Assembly: GCA_022457155.1 (NCBI GenBank)
Contig: JAJGOT010001002.1
Location: 1-64,000 of the forward strand
Source of the DNA: Cladopsammia gracilis
Taxonomy: Eukaryota; Cnidaria; Anthozoa; Scleractinia; Dendrophylliidae
Length of the DNA: 64,000 nt
Reading direction: 5' to 3'
The translations under genes and the position numbers were made by a program. The notes below the pieces were generated by a model. That model saw only the letters and a list, made by a program, of their open reading frames with translations. It did not search any database and was not told the origin of the DNA. Within the stretch, counting starts at the first letter, position 1. Each line of letters begins with the position of its first letter. Of this stretch, positions 1-9,733 are shown piece by piece.

Positions 1-31
1 TCACCAAAGCCCCCACCTTGTGAGGGCAGAC

Positions 32-196
32 TCAGTTTCCCGGTTTTACTTCACTCAGTTTGATGAATCTTGTTTTCTTTATTCCACAGGAAGCGCAATG
101 GCAAAACCACATTGGTCTCCCCTTTGAATTAAAGAATGTTCCACTCGGTTCAACGCATTCTGTTTCTTTTCTTTCTTTCACGCAATATGATTTCAT
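32..196 (-). CDS. Small zinc-ribbon protein (54 aa), DUF5679-like
   Basis: I found this 54-codon frame by reading the minus strand between the protease and the phospholipase-like gene. It starts at an ATG one base after the protease stop (TAA-A-ATG) and begins MKSYCVKERKETEC; later it has HCASCGIKKTRF. The layout of an N-terminal YCVK followed by a C-terminal CxxCG-x-KKTRF resembles small zinc-ribbon proteins seen in Polintons and other DNA viruses (DUF5679 type). The usual second cysteine of the first knuckle is absent (CVKE instead of CVKC), so metal binding is uncertain. The frame is identical in all three units and lies in a tightly packed minus-strand gene string, which supports it being real. 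Confidence 0.6.
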   Translation of the reverse strand: MKSYCVKERKETECVEPSGTFFNSKGRPMWFCHCASCGIKKTRFIKLSEVKPGN

Positions 197-197
197 T

Positions 198-629
198 TTA
201 GAGGGAATTAATATAATTCACAATGACAATTTCATTCTTTTCAACATCATTTGTGAAAGTTTTCAACATTTCCTCATATTTTCTTCCTTTGTTCATTTCA
301 TTCAGGAACCACAAACAATAATATCCACATTTCAAACTATCCAGATCTTGAATTTGGAACCCATTTCTCAGAAAAAACTTCATCTTCGGATTCCATTTTT
401 TCACATTCTCTTCCCATTCCCTTGGTGGTGGCATGCCAAATGAATCAAACCAACAGAAATCTTTTCCTTGCACAAAACAAGCAACCCAATGCGTTCCCAC
501 ATTTTCCAAATCATCCAGATTGATCACACAGGGGGAATGATTCTTTCCAAGTTCTTCATTTCGTGCGAAGATTCCTTTCAATGGAATTTTCAATTTCTCA
601 CACCATTTCCACAAGTCATGATTGCTCAA
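198..629 (-). CDS. PRO: Adenain-like maturation cysteine protease
   Basis: 143-residue cysteine protease of the adenovirus protease/Ulp1 fold, which in Polinton-like viruses is expected to cleave virion precursors during particle maturation. Visible active-site signatures in order: THWVACF (His47), CWFDSFG (Asp62) and KCGYYC (nucleophile Cys101 by analogy with the family). Length is slightly under adenain (about 200 aa), as usual for Polintons. The ATG overlaps the stop of the upstream minor virion gene (ATGA, 626-629), and the zinc-ribbon gene starts one base after its stop, suggesting one minus-strand transcription unit. The frame is intact. Confidence 0.92.
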   Translation of the reverse strand: MSNHDLWKWCEKLKIPLKGIFARNEELGKNHSPCVINLDDLENVGTHWVACFVQGKDFCWFDSFGMPPPREWEENVKKWNPKMKFFLRNGFQIQDLDSLKCGYYCLWFLNEMNKGRKYEEMLKTFTNDVEKNEIVIVNYINSL

Positions 630-1372
630 CGCCTTGTCGATGAAGTTTTTTTTCCCTTACCTTTCCCTTTTCCCATTCCACGTTTCACATATGGGATTGT
701 TGATGTGTTCCAACTCCCCATGAATGGTTGTGGTGGTTCCAGACGCATTCCTTGTCCAGCAAATGCATGTGGATTTACATGAATTCCTTTCCCCTTCCCT
801 CTCCCTCCAACTCCTTTTCCCAACACCTTTGACACTAATTGAATTGCCAGTGGAATCCCAACTGCGGCGAGTGTCCCCAACAAACCACCTTTCTGTCCTC
901 TTCCTATCTTCACTCCCTGCTGGGCAAGAAAATCTTTCAAAAACGCTTTCTGACCAGTTGTCATCTGCGACACCAACTGGAAGAGTTCAGGTGCTCTGGG
1001 AGGAATTCCACTCCCAAATATCTTTTTCAGTGCTGATTCTGCTCCAAAACTCAACCCCGCCATCCCCAATGCTTTTGCTGCAGGAACAAGCAATGGTTTC
1101 GCTAAACCTGCTAAAGCTGTGAATAAATTCCCTCCCCTGACAATAGCTTTTCTAATTTGTGATTTGGATATCACCAAATCCACTCCCCGCCCAGCTTGTC
1201 TTGCTCTCTCAATTCGATTGATTTGTGTCTGTGTCAAGTTGATGTCATGGTTTCCAGTCAAATTCTCAAATTTCAATCTCAAAGTCACAGCTTGGTTGCT
1301 TTCCAAAGCTTTTTCAAGTTTCTTCAATTGTCCTGGAGAGAAATTTAATTTAGTTTTATAATAGGTTGTCAT
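626..1372 (-). CDS. Gly/Lys-rich minor virion (pX-like) protein
   Basis: 248-residue protein read from the ATG at 1372; a longer frame would need TTG at 1384, inside the capsid gene. It has an N-terminal charged part (residues 1-75), then RGG and a hydrophobic/amphipathic helix-rich stretch (about 82-112), a second hydrophobic stretch (about 163-184), and a Gly/Lys-rich tail with GKGKGKG. Position between major capsid and protease, plus this composition, matches the core/membrane-active minor virion proteins of adintoviruses and Polintons. The RGG-N and KGG-L sites resemble adenain-type cleavage sites and could be processed by the neighbouring protease (inference). The sequence TATAAGAAA directly precedes the ATG. 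Confidence 0.6.
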   Translation of the reverse strand: MTTYYKTKLNFSPGQLKKLEKALESNQAVTLRLKFENLTGNHDINLTQTQINRIERARQAGRGVDLVISKSQIRKAIVRGGNLFTALAGLAKPLLVPAAKALGMAGLSFGAESALKKIFGSGIPPRAPELFQLVSQMTTGQKAFLKDFLAQQGVKIGRGQKGGLLGTLAAVGIPLAIQLVSKVLGKGVGGRGKGKGIHVNPHAFAGQGMRLEPPQPFMGSWNTSTIPYVKRGMGKGKGKGKKTSSTRR

Positions 1373-1376
1373 TTTC

Positions 1377-2636
1377 TTATACAACTACAAGTTCTCCTCC
1401 AACAACATCCAGGATCACTTCTTTTTCCTTCAAAACCAATGCATATATTGTGTAGTCTTGAGCTTGCGCTGCTTGATTCAGACGATAGTGAAAAACCAAC
1501 TGTTTTGGATCGTTTGTCAAGTTGTTTTTGTTTTCTCTCAAATCGAAATAGATCAGTGGATAAAGAGTTGAAAAATTTGCCACATTCAATTGAACTCCAG
1601 TGTTATAGTCATTTTTGCGATAACGATAATCCAAAGCATCCTCCAGAATTCTCAGCTTGAAATTTGCGTCATATTCTATCTCTGGATAAAATTCTGGTCC
1701 ATATTGCAGTCGACAATTGGCAAGATGTGTGGCACCATTTCCTCCACCATCAACATCAAATGTGTTGAAAATATAAGGATTTTCTTCTATATTATTACTT
1801 TTTCTTGTTTCTTGAATCCAGATGAAAACATGCTTTGCATCTTTCACACCTGGAGACAATTGCCAAATTCCATCTGCATCTCTTCGACTTGAAGAGGGGT
1901 GAATTGTTTCCTGAAGAAAACTCCACTTTTTAGGTTTCAAGAAATTTTCATTGATTTTCAACTGGCCTTTTGGAGAAAAGGTTAACATTGGCACCCACAA
2001 TTCAAACGTTCTCACAACAACGCGTCGATTTGTGTTACCATATTGGAAGATTAATTCTGCGTCATCCTGCAAGTCAATTTCAAATTCAATTGCCATTGGT
2101 GGAAGGAGAGAATCTTCCAATGTTTCAAAGAAAGCATAACGGTTGAGGGGAATGATAGTTTCAACTGATTTCCTTGCTTGCGTCAACAATTCTCTTGCTC
2201 GAATTCCATCGTTCGTAGCTAAAACTGTTCCATCTATTGTATCCAAATACCAAAACTGTGACTTGGCGACACTTCTTGCATAATCATCCGAATACTCCAG
2301 GAGATTCTTTATGAAAACAGCTTTATGTGCATTGTCCAGATTATAAAGGGTTTTAGCGTTTGATGACACTTTCAATTTCTTGATCAGTGAAAATGAACTA
2401 TTCAAGGTGGAGCTTCTTGTTGTTGCTCCAATTGCTGCTCCATCTGCTCTAGCTTCAAAGGTGTAATTGACGCGAAAATAGGCATTGTACCAATCATACC
2501 AATTATTCCTGTCAGCAACCATGAATTTATAACCTGCCTTTGCTTGATGTTGGTTATTTCCTGGGAAGGTCAGTGGAGTATTCAATTGATATCTGACGAA
2601 GGTGGTTTTTTCGAGAAATTCGGGCGATCTAAACAT
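1377..2636 (-). CDS. MCP: Major capsid protein (double jelly-roll)
   Basis: 419-residue protein from the ATG at 2636 (a GTG at 2666 would add 10 residues but is unlikely in a eukaryote). It forms the hexon-like capsomer in Polinton virions. Support: early block with FMVADRNNWYDWYNAYF, typical of Polinton/adintovirus capsid N-termini; a length in the 400-600 range expected for double jelly-roll capsids; and flanking by minor virion protein and penton. The central part includes SPKGQLKINENFLKP and the C-terminus is a hydrophobic beta-rich tail ending GGELVVV. It is divergent from the basic plus-strand gene at 2675 across 38 bp. The frame is intact in all three units, in contrast to polymerase and integrase. 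Confidence 0.82.
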   Translation of the reverse strand: MFRSPEFLEKTTFVRYQLNTPLTFPGNNQHQAKAGYKFMVADRNNWYDWYNAYFRVNYTFEARADGAAIGATTRSSTLNSSFSLIKKLKVSSNAKTLYNLDNAHKAVFIKNLLEYSDDYARSVAKSQFWYLDTIDGTVLATNDGIRARELLTQARKSVETIIPLNRYAFFETLEDSLLPPMAIEFEIDLQDDAELIFQYGNTNRRVVVRTFELWVPMLTFSPKGQLKINENFLKPKKWSFLQETIHPSSSRRDADGIWQLSPGVKDAKHVFIWIQETRKSNNIEENPYIFNTFDVDGGGNGATHLANCRLQYGPEFYPEIEYDANFKLRILEDALDYRYRKNDYNTGVQLNVANFSTLYPLIYFDLRENKNNLTNDPKQLVFHYRLNQAAQAQDYTIYALVLKEKEVILDVVGGELVVV

Positions 2637-2674
2637 TTTATTCTGATAAACAAAATTATGAACCACCCCTCTGA

Positions 2675-3019
2675 ATGGAAAAAATCTATATCCCAGAACG
2701 TGGGAAATATGCCTGGAAACACAAAGGAACTGGAGTCATTCGAGACAGTTTGATGAAAATTGGCAAACCTCTTTTGGGCTTGGCTAAGTCTGCAGCAAGT
2801 CAGTTGGTCAAGAAATCAGTTGAAAAAGCAGCGGATGCAGGGTCAAAGGTTATTGTCAAGAAAGCTGGGGACAAACTTCAAACGATTTTGAAAGGGAAAG
2901 CAGCGAAACCATCTGTTCCACAACTCCCCGCTCCAGCCGTACGTCCGAAACCCAAACCAAAACCCAAAGTTTCTCAAAATGCTCTCATTCGACTCAATCA
3001 ATTAATTTCCCAATCATGA
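2675..3019 (+). CDS. Small basic virion-associated protein
   Basis: 114-residue, strongly basic protein. The N-terminus is MEKIYIPERGKYAWKHKGTG, followed by a lysine/alanine-rich amphipathic helical region (about 27-80), a Pro/Lys stretch with KPKPKPK and a short C-terminal helix. It sits alone on the plus strand between major capsid and penton genes and resembles DNA-condensing core proteins in composition. Exact function is unknown; a nucleoprotein or minor capsid role is inferred from composition and position. Confidence 0.6.
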   Translation: MEKIYIPERGKYAWKHKGTGVIRDSLMKIGKPLLGLAKSAASQLVKKSVEKAADAGSKVIVKKAGDKLQTILKGKAAKPSVPQLPAPAVRPKPKPKPKVSQNALIRLNQLISQS

Positions 3020-3028
3020 ATTTGAGAT

Positions 3029-3046
3029 CGCTTCGCGGCTCGCTTC
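3029..3046. repeat. Dispersed CGCTTCGC/GCTCGCTTC motif
   Basis: Short GC-rich CGCTTCGCGGCTCGCTTC tract between the ends of the convergent basic gene and penton gene, in otherwise AT-rich sequence. Related GCGAAGCGAG-type tracts recur at 9553-9580, 11190-11206, 14065-14082 and 15661-15711, and at 22340-22374 in element B. Confidence 0.6.
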
Positions 3047-3077
3047 ACAGTTGTGAAATTAATTGAATTTTTTTCAT

Positions 3078-3764
3078 TCACACATCCTTTTCCCTCCCTT
3101 CGGCTGCTTCCCGAATATACAGCGTGAAAGCCATATCCATGTCATTCATATCCAATGGATTGTTTCGTCCATCTGTCACATAAACTCGAATTGATTGAAT
3201 CATTCGTTTGTTCACAGGATGCCATTCCAACCTCATTGGTTCAACTGAAAAGGGATAACTGACGTGAAGCATTGTTGTTGACAAAGGAAAGAGCACATCA
3301 TTTCCTATATTTGCAACTTTTCTGGAGATGAGATCGCAATGGAGATAGACCCAGTCCACTCCACGCGTGATATTTGGGGTATTTGTGGACACGTTTGTTC
3401 CCCCAGTCAACACCATTTTCTCAAATCCAAGCAAATTCGCAAAATCCCCACTTTGCAAATCAATTTCAATTGTGTTGTCCAGTGTCATGACTGTCTTGAA
3501 GATGCTTTTGTCAAAGAAGAGGTTCACTTTTTCAGATCCAATTTGATTCTTGAGAACAGCGTTGATTGTTTTATAGCCATACATTCCATCAGCAAATGTG
3601 ATCGTTTTCCAGGCACTCTCACTTGTTGTCTTCCATTTCAGAGTGTTGTTGCCAAAGCTATTTCTAATATTATACCATGAATAATTCATTGTCACGAGTT
3701 TGTTCAAAGCTGCTTCGTGATTTTTCCCTTCCTCCAGCATAATCGGGGGATCAAAACGAATCAC
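3078..3764 (-). CDS. mCP: Penton-like minor capsid protein
   Basis: Single jelly-roll minor capsid that would form the vertex penton. The N-terminal RFDPPIMLEEGKNHEAALNK followed by MNYSWYNI fits the conserved start of Polinton penton proteins (xDPPIxL...AL..L...YS.xNI). Only a GTG starts the frame at 3764; the first in-frame ATG is at 3740 and would drop the conserved DPPI segment, while the ATG at 3770-3772 is out of frame. The same arrangement occurs in all three units. So either the true start is broken by an old lesion, or initiation is unusual. It lies 65 bp downstream of the LINE-interrupted gene, on the same strand. Confidence 0.75.
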   Translation of the reverse strand: MIRFDPPIMLEEGKNHEAALNKLVTMNYSWYNIRNSFGNNTLKWKTTSESAWKTITFADGMYGYKTINAVLKNQIGSEKVNLFFDKSIFKTVMTLDNTIEIDLQSGDFANLLGFEKMVLTGGTNVSTNTPNITRGVDWVYLHCDLISRKVANIGNDVLFPLSTTMLHVSYPFSVEPMRLEWHPVNKRMIQSIRVYVTDGRNNPLDMNDMDMAFTLYIREAAEGREKDV

Positions 3765-3829
3765 AAAATCATGCGATTATTGATTGCTCTGTTGGTGTTT
3801 TGCGAGTTGTGAGTCAAGCAAAAGTGGAA

Positions 3830-3905
3830 TCATTTTATTTGAGACAATAGTTTTTTCACTTGACTTGCTGAGATCACTCCAGATTTCTGCAAAATTTTCA
3901 AAATA
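3830..3905 (-). pseudogene. 3' fragment of LINE-interrupted Polinton gene
   Basis: A 24-codon minus-strand tail ending GVISASQVKKLLSQIK and a stop, immediately upstream of the penton. It abuts the 5' end of the LINE, and the rest of the gene lies beyond the LINE at 9459-9733. The two parts are collinear and in the same frame once one copy of the 9-bp duplication is ignored, which shows that the LINE landed inside this gene. Function unknown; the C-terminus is predicted helical. Confidence 0.75.
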
Positions 3906-3986
3906 GGGACTGGGTACAACATGGCTGCGGAGTAGACGTGTTTCGCCGAGCTCCAACTTCGGTGGCCCAAACAGCTCGCAATTTTC

Positions 3987-4899
3987 ATGCCACTAAAAGG
4001 AAAGACAGACCAACGTCTTCTAAAGAATCTACAGACTCTCCGGACGAGAGAAAAGAATAAAAGAAGGAGCAAAGAATACGTACACAGCCGAAACCGACGA
4101 CGAAGTCTTCGAAGACTTAGAAATGGCCGAAGATCTGGGAAGGAAAATGGAGACTGTGTTAAAGAAATTGGAAAAGCTGGATGTTATTGAAAACCGTCTG
4201 AACCAGGTATACACGTCAATCGCCAGTATCGAAGCGACTGTCAGTAGAATAGACTCGGAAGTCCACGTTCTAAAAGAAAAGACCCAAAAATTGGACAAGT
4301 CTGTCTAAGAAATTGAGGAAAGTGTAAACTTTAATGACGAGGACATCTCTGACATCAAACGCGATATTAAAAAGGCCGAAAACGAAATTAAACAGTTAAA
4401 GAAACAGATTCTATATATGGAGACCTACTCCAGGCGAGAAAATGTCAAGTTTGTGGGAATACCAGAAAATATCGATCCTTTTAACGGTGCTAATGAGATC
4501 AACGATGGCCCTCGCTCGCCAACTGAAAACACCAAAGAGGTTGTATTCAACTTTCTAGCAGAACAACTCAAGATTGACAGGCCAGGCGATACAATCGAGT
4601 TCCAAAGAGTTCACCGCCTTGGAAAACCAAACAGTTCAAAGCCACGTCCAATTATAGCAAGATTCCTCCGCTTTGCCGACAAACAACTAGTGATGGATCA
4701 AGCGCGTAAACACCTAAAGGACAAGAACTATCATGTATTTAATGATATCCCGAAAGAACTATACGAGTCACGAAAAGGACAATTAAAGAAACTTCAGGAA
4801 GCTAAGGAAAAAGGTTTTAACGCTTATTTTAGCAAAGCACAACCTGATAAACTGTTCGTCAACGGAAATTACATCGCTCCAGGACAACCAATAGAGTAG
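3987..4899 (+). pseudogene. LINE ORF1 (RNA-binding, coiled coil), broken
   Basis: L1-type ORF1 protein, the RNA chaperone that coats LINE RNA. The N-terminal third is Lys/Glu-rich; a heptad-rich coiled coil follows (LKKLEKLDVIENRLNQVY and on), then an RRM-like region starting YSRRENVKFVGIPE and a C-terminal domain with LRFADKQLVMDQARK. An in-frame TAA interrupts the coiled coil (4306-4308) in every unit. Unit A also has small indels near 3990 and 4047 that shift the first ~25 codons relative to units B and C. Confidence 0.85.
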
Positions 4900-5230
4900 T
4901 ATCCTTGTTATCATAATGTTCCTTTATGTCAATGATGCAAATTTAAATTACTGGGCCTCCATCTTGGAGCTCAGGAAAGCCGAAACTAGATATTGTAAGT
5001 ACCGGTAAGAAAGCCAAAACCCGAAGGAAAACTGCCCAATATCTTTGTTTTATTATTATTTTTTTTTCTTGTATCTATGTGTTTGTGTCCTTTCTGTTTG
5101 ATATGTTTTTCTCTGTGCATAATTTGTAGCTTAATTATGTTTAGCCCTAATTGCTATGACACACCTCAGTTGTCAGGTAGCTGTTCTCTAGGCACCTCTC
5201 ACAAAGGAATTGCAACACCTACTTTCCAAT
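4900..5230 (+). other. LINE inter-ORF region
   Basis: About 330 bp between ORF1 and ORF2, T-rich (including a run near 5041-5070), with no open frame that looks coding. Nothing else recognised here. Confidence 0.6.
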
Positions 5231-8200
5231 ATGTTGCGAACTTCAACGCATAGTGATGATCTACTAGTGTGCTCCCTAAACGTGAGAGGCCTGTCCAACA
5301 ATTCAAAGAGAAGGGAAACTTTTCTTTGGTTAAGGAAGAAAAAATTTTCTATATACTTTCTACAAGAAACCCATAGTATAAGTGACTCCGAAGCCATTTG
5401 GCGTTCTGAATGGGGATACTTAACAATGTTTACCAACTGTTCGAGTTCTAGAGCTGGCGTGGGTATACTTTTTAACAACAATTTTCATTTTAATATTCTG
5501 AGATCCTTTACCGATCCTGAGGGAAGATTTATTATCGCTGACATTGAGACAAAAGGCGAAATCTTGACGCTTGTGAACGTTTACGCGCCTAATCAAGACG
5601 ATGCTACTTTCTTTAAAAAAGTGAGTGAAAGGCTGACTTCTTTTGAGTGCGACTTTCTAATTTTTGGCGGTGACTTTAACTTAGTTTATGATGTCCACAA
5701 AGATAAAAAAGGTGGCGTCCCCACCACACATTGGAAATCTAGAGACGAAGTTGAAAATCTAAAAGAAAAATTTGAATTAATGGACATTTGGCGAGCACTC
5801 AATCCAGACGCTACGCGTTTTACGTGGAGAAGGAACAAACCGAAAATTCAATGCCGTTTAGATTATTTTTTAATCTCCGAAACCTTATGTCCAAAAGTTC
5901 TCGAAGCTGAAATCTTACCCGGTTTCCGGACCGACCATTCAATGATTACAGTTTGTATAAGCGCTACAACTAATCCCAGAGGACCAGGTTTTTGGAAATT
6001 AAACACGCACCTCCTTACCGAAACCGACTATGTCACTTTAATTAAGAAAACTATAATCGACGTCTCAAAGGAATATAAGGATCAGAATGAAGTTGATGCT
6101 ATATTATTGTGGGACGTAATTAAGATGCAAATCAGAGCAGTTTCAATCAGATACGCTTCAGCAAAAAAGCTACACCTCAAACAAAAGGAGCTTTCTTTAG
6201 AGGAAGAAATTGTAACTATTGAAAAAAAACTCGACGAAAGAAATTTATCAGAAACAAATGAAAAAACCTTATACACTGAATTAAGAATAAAGACGCAACA
6301 ATTAGAGGAGATAATTGGCTACAGAACCCAAGGGGCCATTTTAAGATCTAAAGTGAAATGGTACAATGATGGTGAAAGGAATACAAAATACTTCCATAGC
6401 CTGGAAAAGCGGCATTTTAACAGTAAAACTATAAGGAATCTAAAAACTGAGAGCAATACAAATATTTCAACAGATCCGGAAATTCTAATGGAAGCAAAAA
6501 ATTTTTACGAGTCTCTTTACACCTCCAGAATAGGTTAATTTTTCCAACGAATGCGAAAATACCTTTTTTCCGATGTGAATGATCCTAAGCTAAGTTATAA
6601 TCAGAAAATGTCATGTGAAGGTCCCCTAACATTAGCTGAGTGCTTAGAGAGTCTCAAGACAATGAAAGCGGGTAAGTCTCCTGGGACGGATGGCATTCCG
6701 GCAGAATTCTACAAAGTCTTTTGGAACGATGTTTCTTCATATTTGCTAGCTTCTTTAAACTTGTCTTTCTCTAAAGGTTATCTTTCCATCTCACAACGAA
6801 GAGGGCTGATAACACTGATACCAAAGAAAAACAAACCTCAACAATTTTTGAAAAACTGGAGACCTATAAGTCTCTTGAATACCGATTACAAAATAGCGGC
6901 TAAAGCTATAGCTGCTAGATTAAAAAGAGTTCTACCAGAAATAATCAACAATGACCAAACAGGCTTCCTTAAAGGTAGGACAATCAGTGAAAACATTAGG
7001 TTACTTAATAGTATAATAAGCTATACAGAACTGCAGAATATTCCTGGTCTGTTACTCTTTGTTGATTTCGAAAAAGCGTTCGACTCTCTAGAATGGTCTT
7101 TCATCGAGAAAACACTCGCTTTTTACAACTTTGGCTCTTCCGTTATCTCTTGGATTAAATTGTTCTATACAGATATAAGTAGCAGTATTCAAAACAATGG
7201 GTGGGCATCGGAATTTTTCCATCTCGGAAGAGGAGTTAGACAGGGATGCCCTCTGTCCCCATACCTTTTTGTTTTATGTGTTGAGATTTTAGGTACTGCG
7301 ATTAGAAACCACAAGCAAATCAAGGGAATTCGCATCCTAGATGAAGAGTGTAAAGTCAGTCAATACGCTGATGATACCACTTTAATACTCGATGGTTCAG
7401 ACATGTCGATGCAACAGTCCTTTGTTTTGCTTGATTCGTTCGCAGAAATTTCGGGATTAAAAGTCAATTATGAAAAGACAGAAGCTCTTTGGATTGGTTC
7501 ACTACGTCTTCAAAAAAGGATTATAACTGCCTATCAGAACATCACTTGGGCCGTCAATAAAGTTAGAGCACTGGGTGTCTGGTTCTCCACTATTAAAGAA
7601 GAATCCGTAACACTGAACTATCGAGAAAAGAAAGAAAAAATCTCCAACTTAATTGAAAACTGGCAGTTTAGAAGGCTAACTCTCAACGGTAAAATTGTAG
7701 TTATTAAGAGCCTGCTTGCCTCGCAGCTAGTATATATCATGTCTCCACTGCCTACGTCACACGAATTCCTTAAGGACATAAAGAGTCTATTGTACAAGTT
7801 TTTGTGGAATGGAAAAAGTGATAAAATTAAAAGAACACAAATGATTAATGATTATTCTGAGGGGGGTCTAAAAATGTTGGACATTCAGAGCTTTAACCAA
7901 GCTCTAAAGGCGAAATGGATTCAAAAATATCTAGATCAGGAAAATAAAGGAAAATGGAAATTGTTTTTGAACTTCTTTTTAGCGGAGCACAATGCCGAAC
8001 TAATCTTTACAGGTAACCTTAAAATAGATGACATTCCCTTTTTGCAACTAGAGGACCCCTTTTCTAAAGAACTTATTGAAATCTGGTCAAATCTCAGCTT
8101 TATAAAAGAACCGAACAACTTTTCTCAAATGCCAATCTGGTATAACTCTCTTATACGCATTAACAATAAACCCTTCTACTATAGAAACTGGTTTTTGGCA

Positions 8201-9021
8201 GGTATTCGTACTGTCGACCACCTTCTTGATAAGGATTCCAAATTCTTAACTTTTGATACCTTTAAGAAAAAGTATTCTGTGAAAACAATTTTTCTTCAAT
8301 ATTATAGTGTTGTTTGTGCAATTTCTGTTTTGAAAAACGTCCGTGCTCGCCACCCAACGCTGAACTCTGACGATGGCACCAAAAATTTGATGATGTCATC
8401 GGAATTCTGCAAATCAGCTTATAAAATACTCGTGAAACGAAATGCTTCACTTCCAATTGAAAGCCAAACCAAATGGCTCTCGGACTCTAAACAGTATGAT
8501 CTTGATAAAATAGATTGGTGTAAATCATATAACTTGCCCTTTCTATGTACTCGGGAAACAAAATTGCAAAACTTCCAATTTAAACTCCTTCATAGAAGAA
8601 TAGCCACCAATAGTTATTTGTTTAAAATTGGTGTTATACAAAGTGACCTTTGTTCCTTCTGCAAGAAAAATTCGGAAACTCTTCTTCACTTGTTTTGGGA
8701 ATGTCCAAATGTACACAGCTTTTAGAACGAAGTTAAAGATTGGATTTATAGCCATCCTTGCTTCTCAACCGAAAACTTCTCATTTCTTGTTTGCTTGGGC
8801 TTAGTTGAAAATACTTCAAACCTTCTTTTTCACCACTTTCTCCTTATTGCTAGATACCACATATATTGGTCTAAATCACTGCACTTATCCCATTCCGAGA
8901 ACTTTATATTCGAAATATTCACTTATGTTTGGATGTTGAGAAGCGTTATGCTCTTAAAAATGGGACCCTAAATAAATTCAACAGGAAGTGGGGAGCCTTT
9001 ATTCGCGACAGTAATCTGTAG
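5231..9021 (+). pseudogene. LINE ORF2 (endonuclease-reverse transcriptase), broken
   Basis: About 1,260-codon ORF2 from the ATG at 5231. Endonuclease signatures: SLNVRGL, FLQETHS, YAPNQDD, GGDFN and RTDHSM. Reverse transcriptase: FVDFEKAFDSLEW, RQGCPLSPYLF and the catalytic YADD (about 7363-7374). C-terminal CSFCKKNSETLLHLFWEC is the CX2CX8HX4C motif of L1-type elements. Breaks: an in-frame TAA between endonuclease and RT (6536-6538, all units), a TAG just after the CCHC motif (8723-8725; units A and C only), and a shared frameshift near 8930, after which a typical LINE tail with LNKFNRKWGAFIR runs to 9021 in another frame. Confidence 0.93.
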
Positions 9022-9458
9022 TTTTTCTCAGCTATGTGAGTCTGGTGGCCTTCGAGAACAGTCTATTTACTTTTCTTTATTTTTTTTTCCATACCATGTA
9101 TCAATATGTTTCTAAACTTGTTAATTTTTAATAACTTTGTGTTTTCATTAGCTACAAACATTTTTGAAGTGGACAATTTAATGTATATGATATATAGTTT
9201 GAAAGAAAACTGTAAAATATCTTCTATAAGGTGTCATAATTAACGAATGTATTTAACGTGTGTGTATGCGTTTCTGTGAACGTTATTAATTTTAATTTTT
9301 TTTATTACCAATTAATAACTGTACTATTAATAAATAAGTGTAGTCTGTAGTGTTAATATGTTATAAGTGTGAAATGTAAGCGTATCGTAAGCACTGTATT
9401 AGTGTTCTAGCTAAAACATGTAATGAGCAGTGTAACACAGCAATAAAAAAAAAAAAAA
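9022..9458 (+). other. LINE 3' UTR and poly(A) tail
   Basis: AT-rich region with no coding frame, ending CAATAAAAAA and a run of A. It marks the 3' end of target-primed insertion; tail length differs between units (shorter in B). Confidence 0.85.
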
Positions 9459-9733
9459 TTCAAAATATGTCCGAGATCATTTCGCAACTTCAATGAAGTG
9501 TTTCCAGCTTTGATGGAACCCAAACCCACTTCCCGTTTATTGATGAGTGGGTCGAGTGAGTGAAGCGAGCGAAGCGAGTCCTGGAGTGTGTCCTCAAGTC
9601 CATAACCTTTAAAGCCAAATTGCCTTTTCCCCATCTTTTCACCTGCATCTGCTCGTTTTGCTCTGTCAGTTCGAATGGCATTTCTTATTTCTTCCAGTTC
9701 AGGAATTGTCTTACCATGTATTTGAGGGTTACT
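9459..9733 (-). pseudogene. 5' part of LINE-interrupted Polinton gene (unknown)
   Basis: Minus-strand frame open from 9733 to the LINE junction. It contains the coding-looking IPELEEIRNAIRTDRAKR, then GKRQFGFKGYGLEDTLQDSL, and ends near KLRNDLGHIL where the LINE poly(A) begins. The first ATG in frame is at 9634; the upstream ~100 bp is open and looks coding but overlaps the end of the Pro/Glu-repeat gene in another frame. So either this gene starts at 9634, or the two are one gene joined across a frameshift present in all three units. Family not recognised; a virion-associated role is possible from its place next to the penton. Confidence 0.6.
9553..9580. repeat. Dispersed GAAGCGAGC motif tract
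   Basis: GTGAAGCGAGCGAAGCGAGT lies inside the LINE-interrupted gene and reads as DSLRSLHSL on the minus strand. A near-copy (sharing about 20 nt with it) is in fibre gene 1 at 11186-11206. Confidence 0.6.

Larger units (their letters stand above)
3906..9458 (+). mobile_element. L1/Tx1-like LINE inserted in element A
   Basis: A 5,553-bp non-LTR retrotransposon: short 5' leader (3906-3986), ORF1 (coiled coil plus RNA-binding domain), 331-bp inter-ORF region, ORF2 (apurinic-type endonuclease, reverse transcriptase, C-terminal CCHC), 3' UTR (9022-9458) and an A-rich tail. It is flanked by TTCAAAATA at 3897-3905 and 9459-9467, a 9-bp target duplication. The plus-strand insertion is antisense to the Polinton gene it disrupts. 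Stops in ORF1 and ORF2 make it immobile. The same insertion at the same site is in all three units. Confidence 0.95.

Noticed and set aside
60..443. Plus-strand open frame opposite the protease and zinc-ribbon genes
   Set aside because: Antisense shadow; the minus strand carries family motifs with packed gene junctions, the plus frame none.
3771..3812. Thirteen-codon plus-strand frame MRLLIALLVFCEL between penton and interrupted gene
   Set aside because: Too short and without support; signal-peptide-like composition is probably chance.
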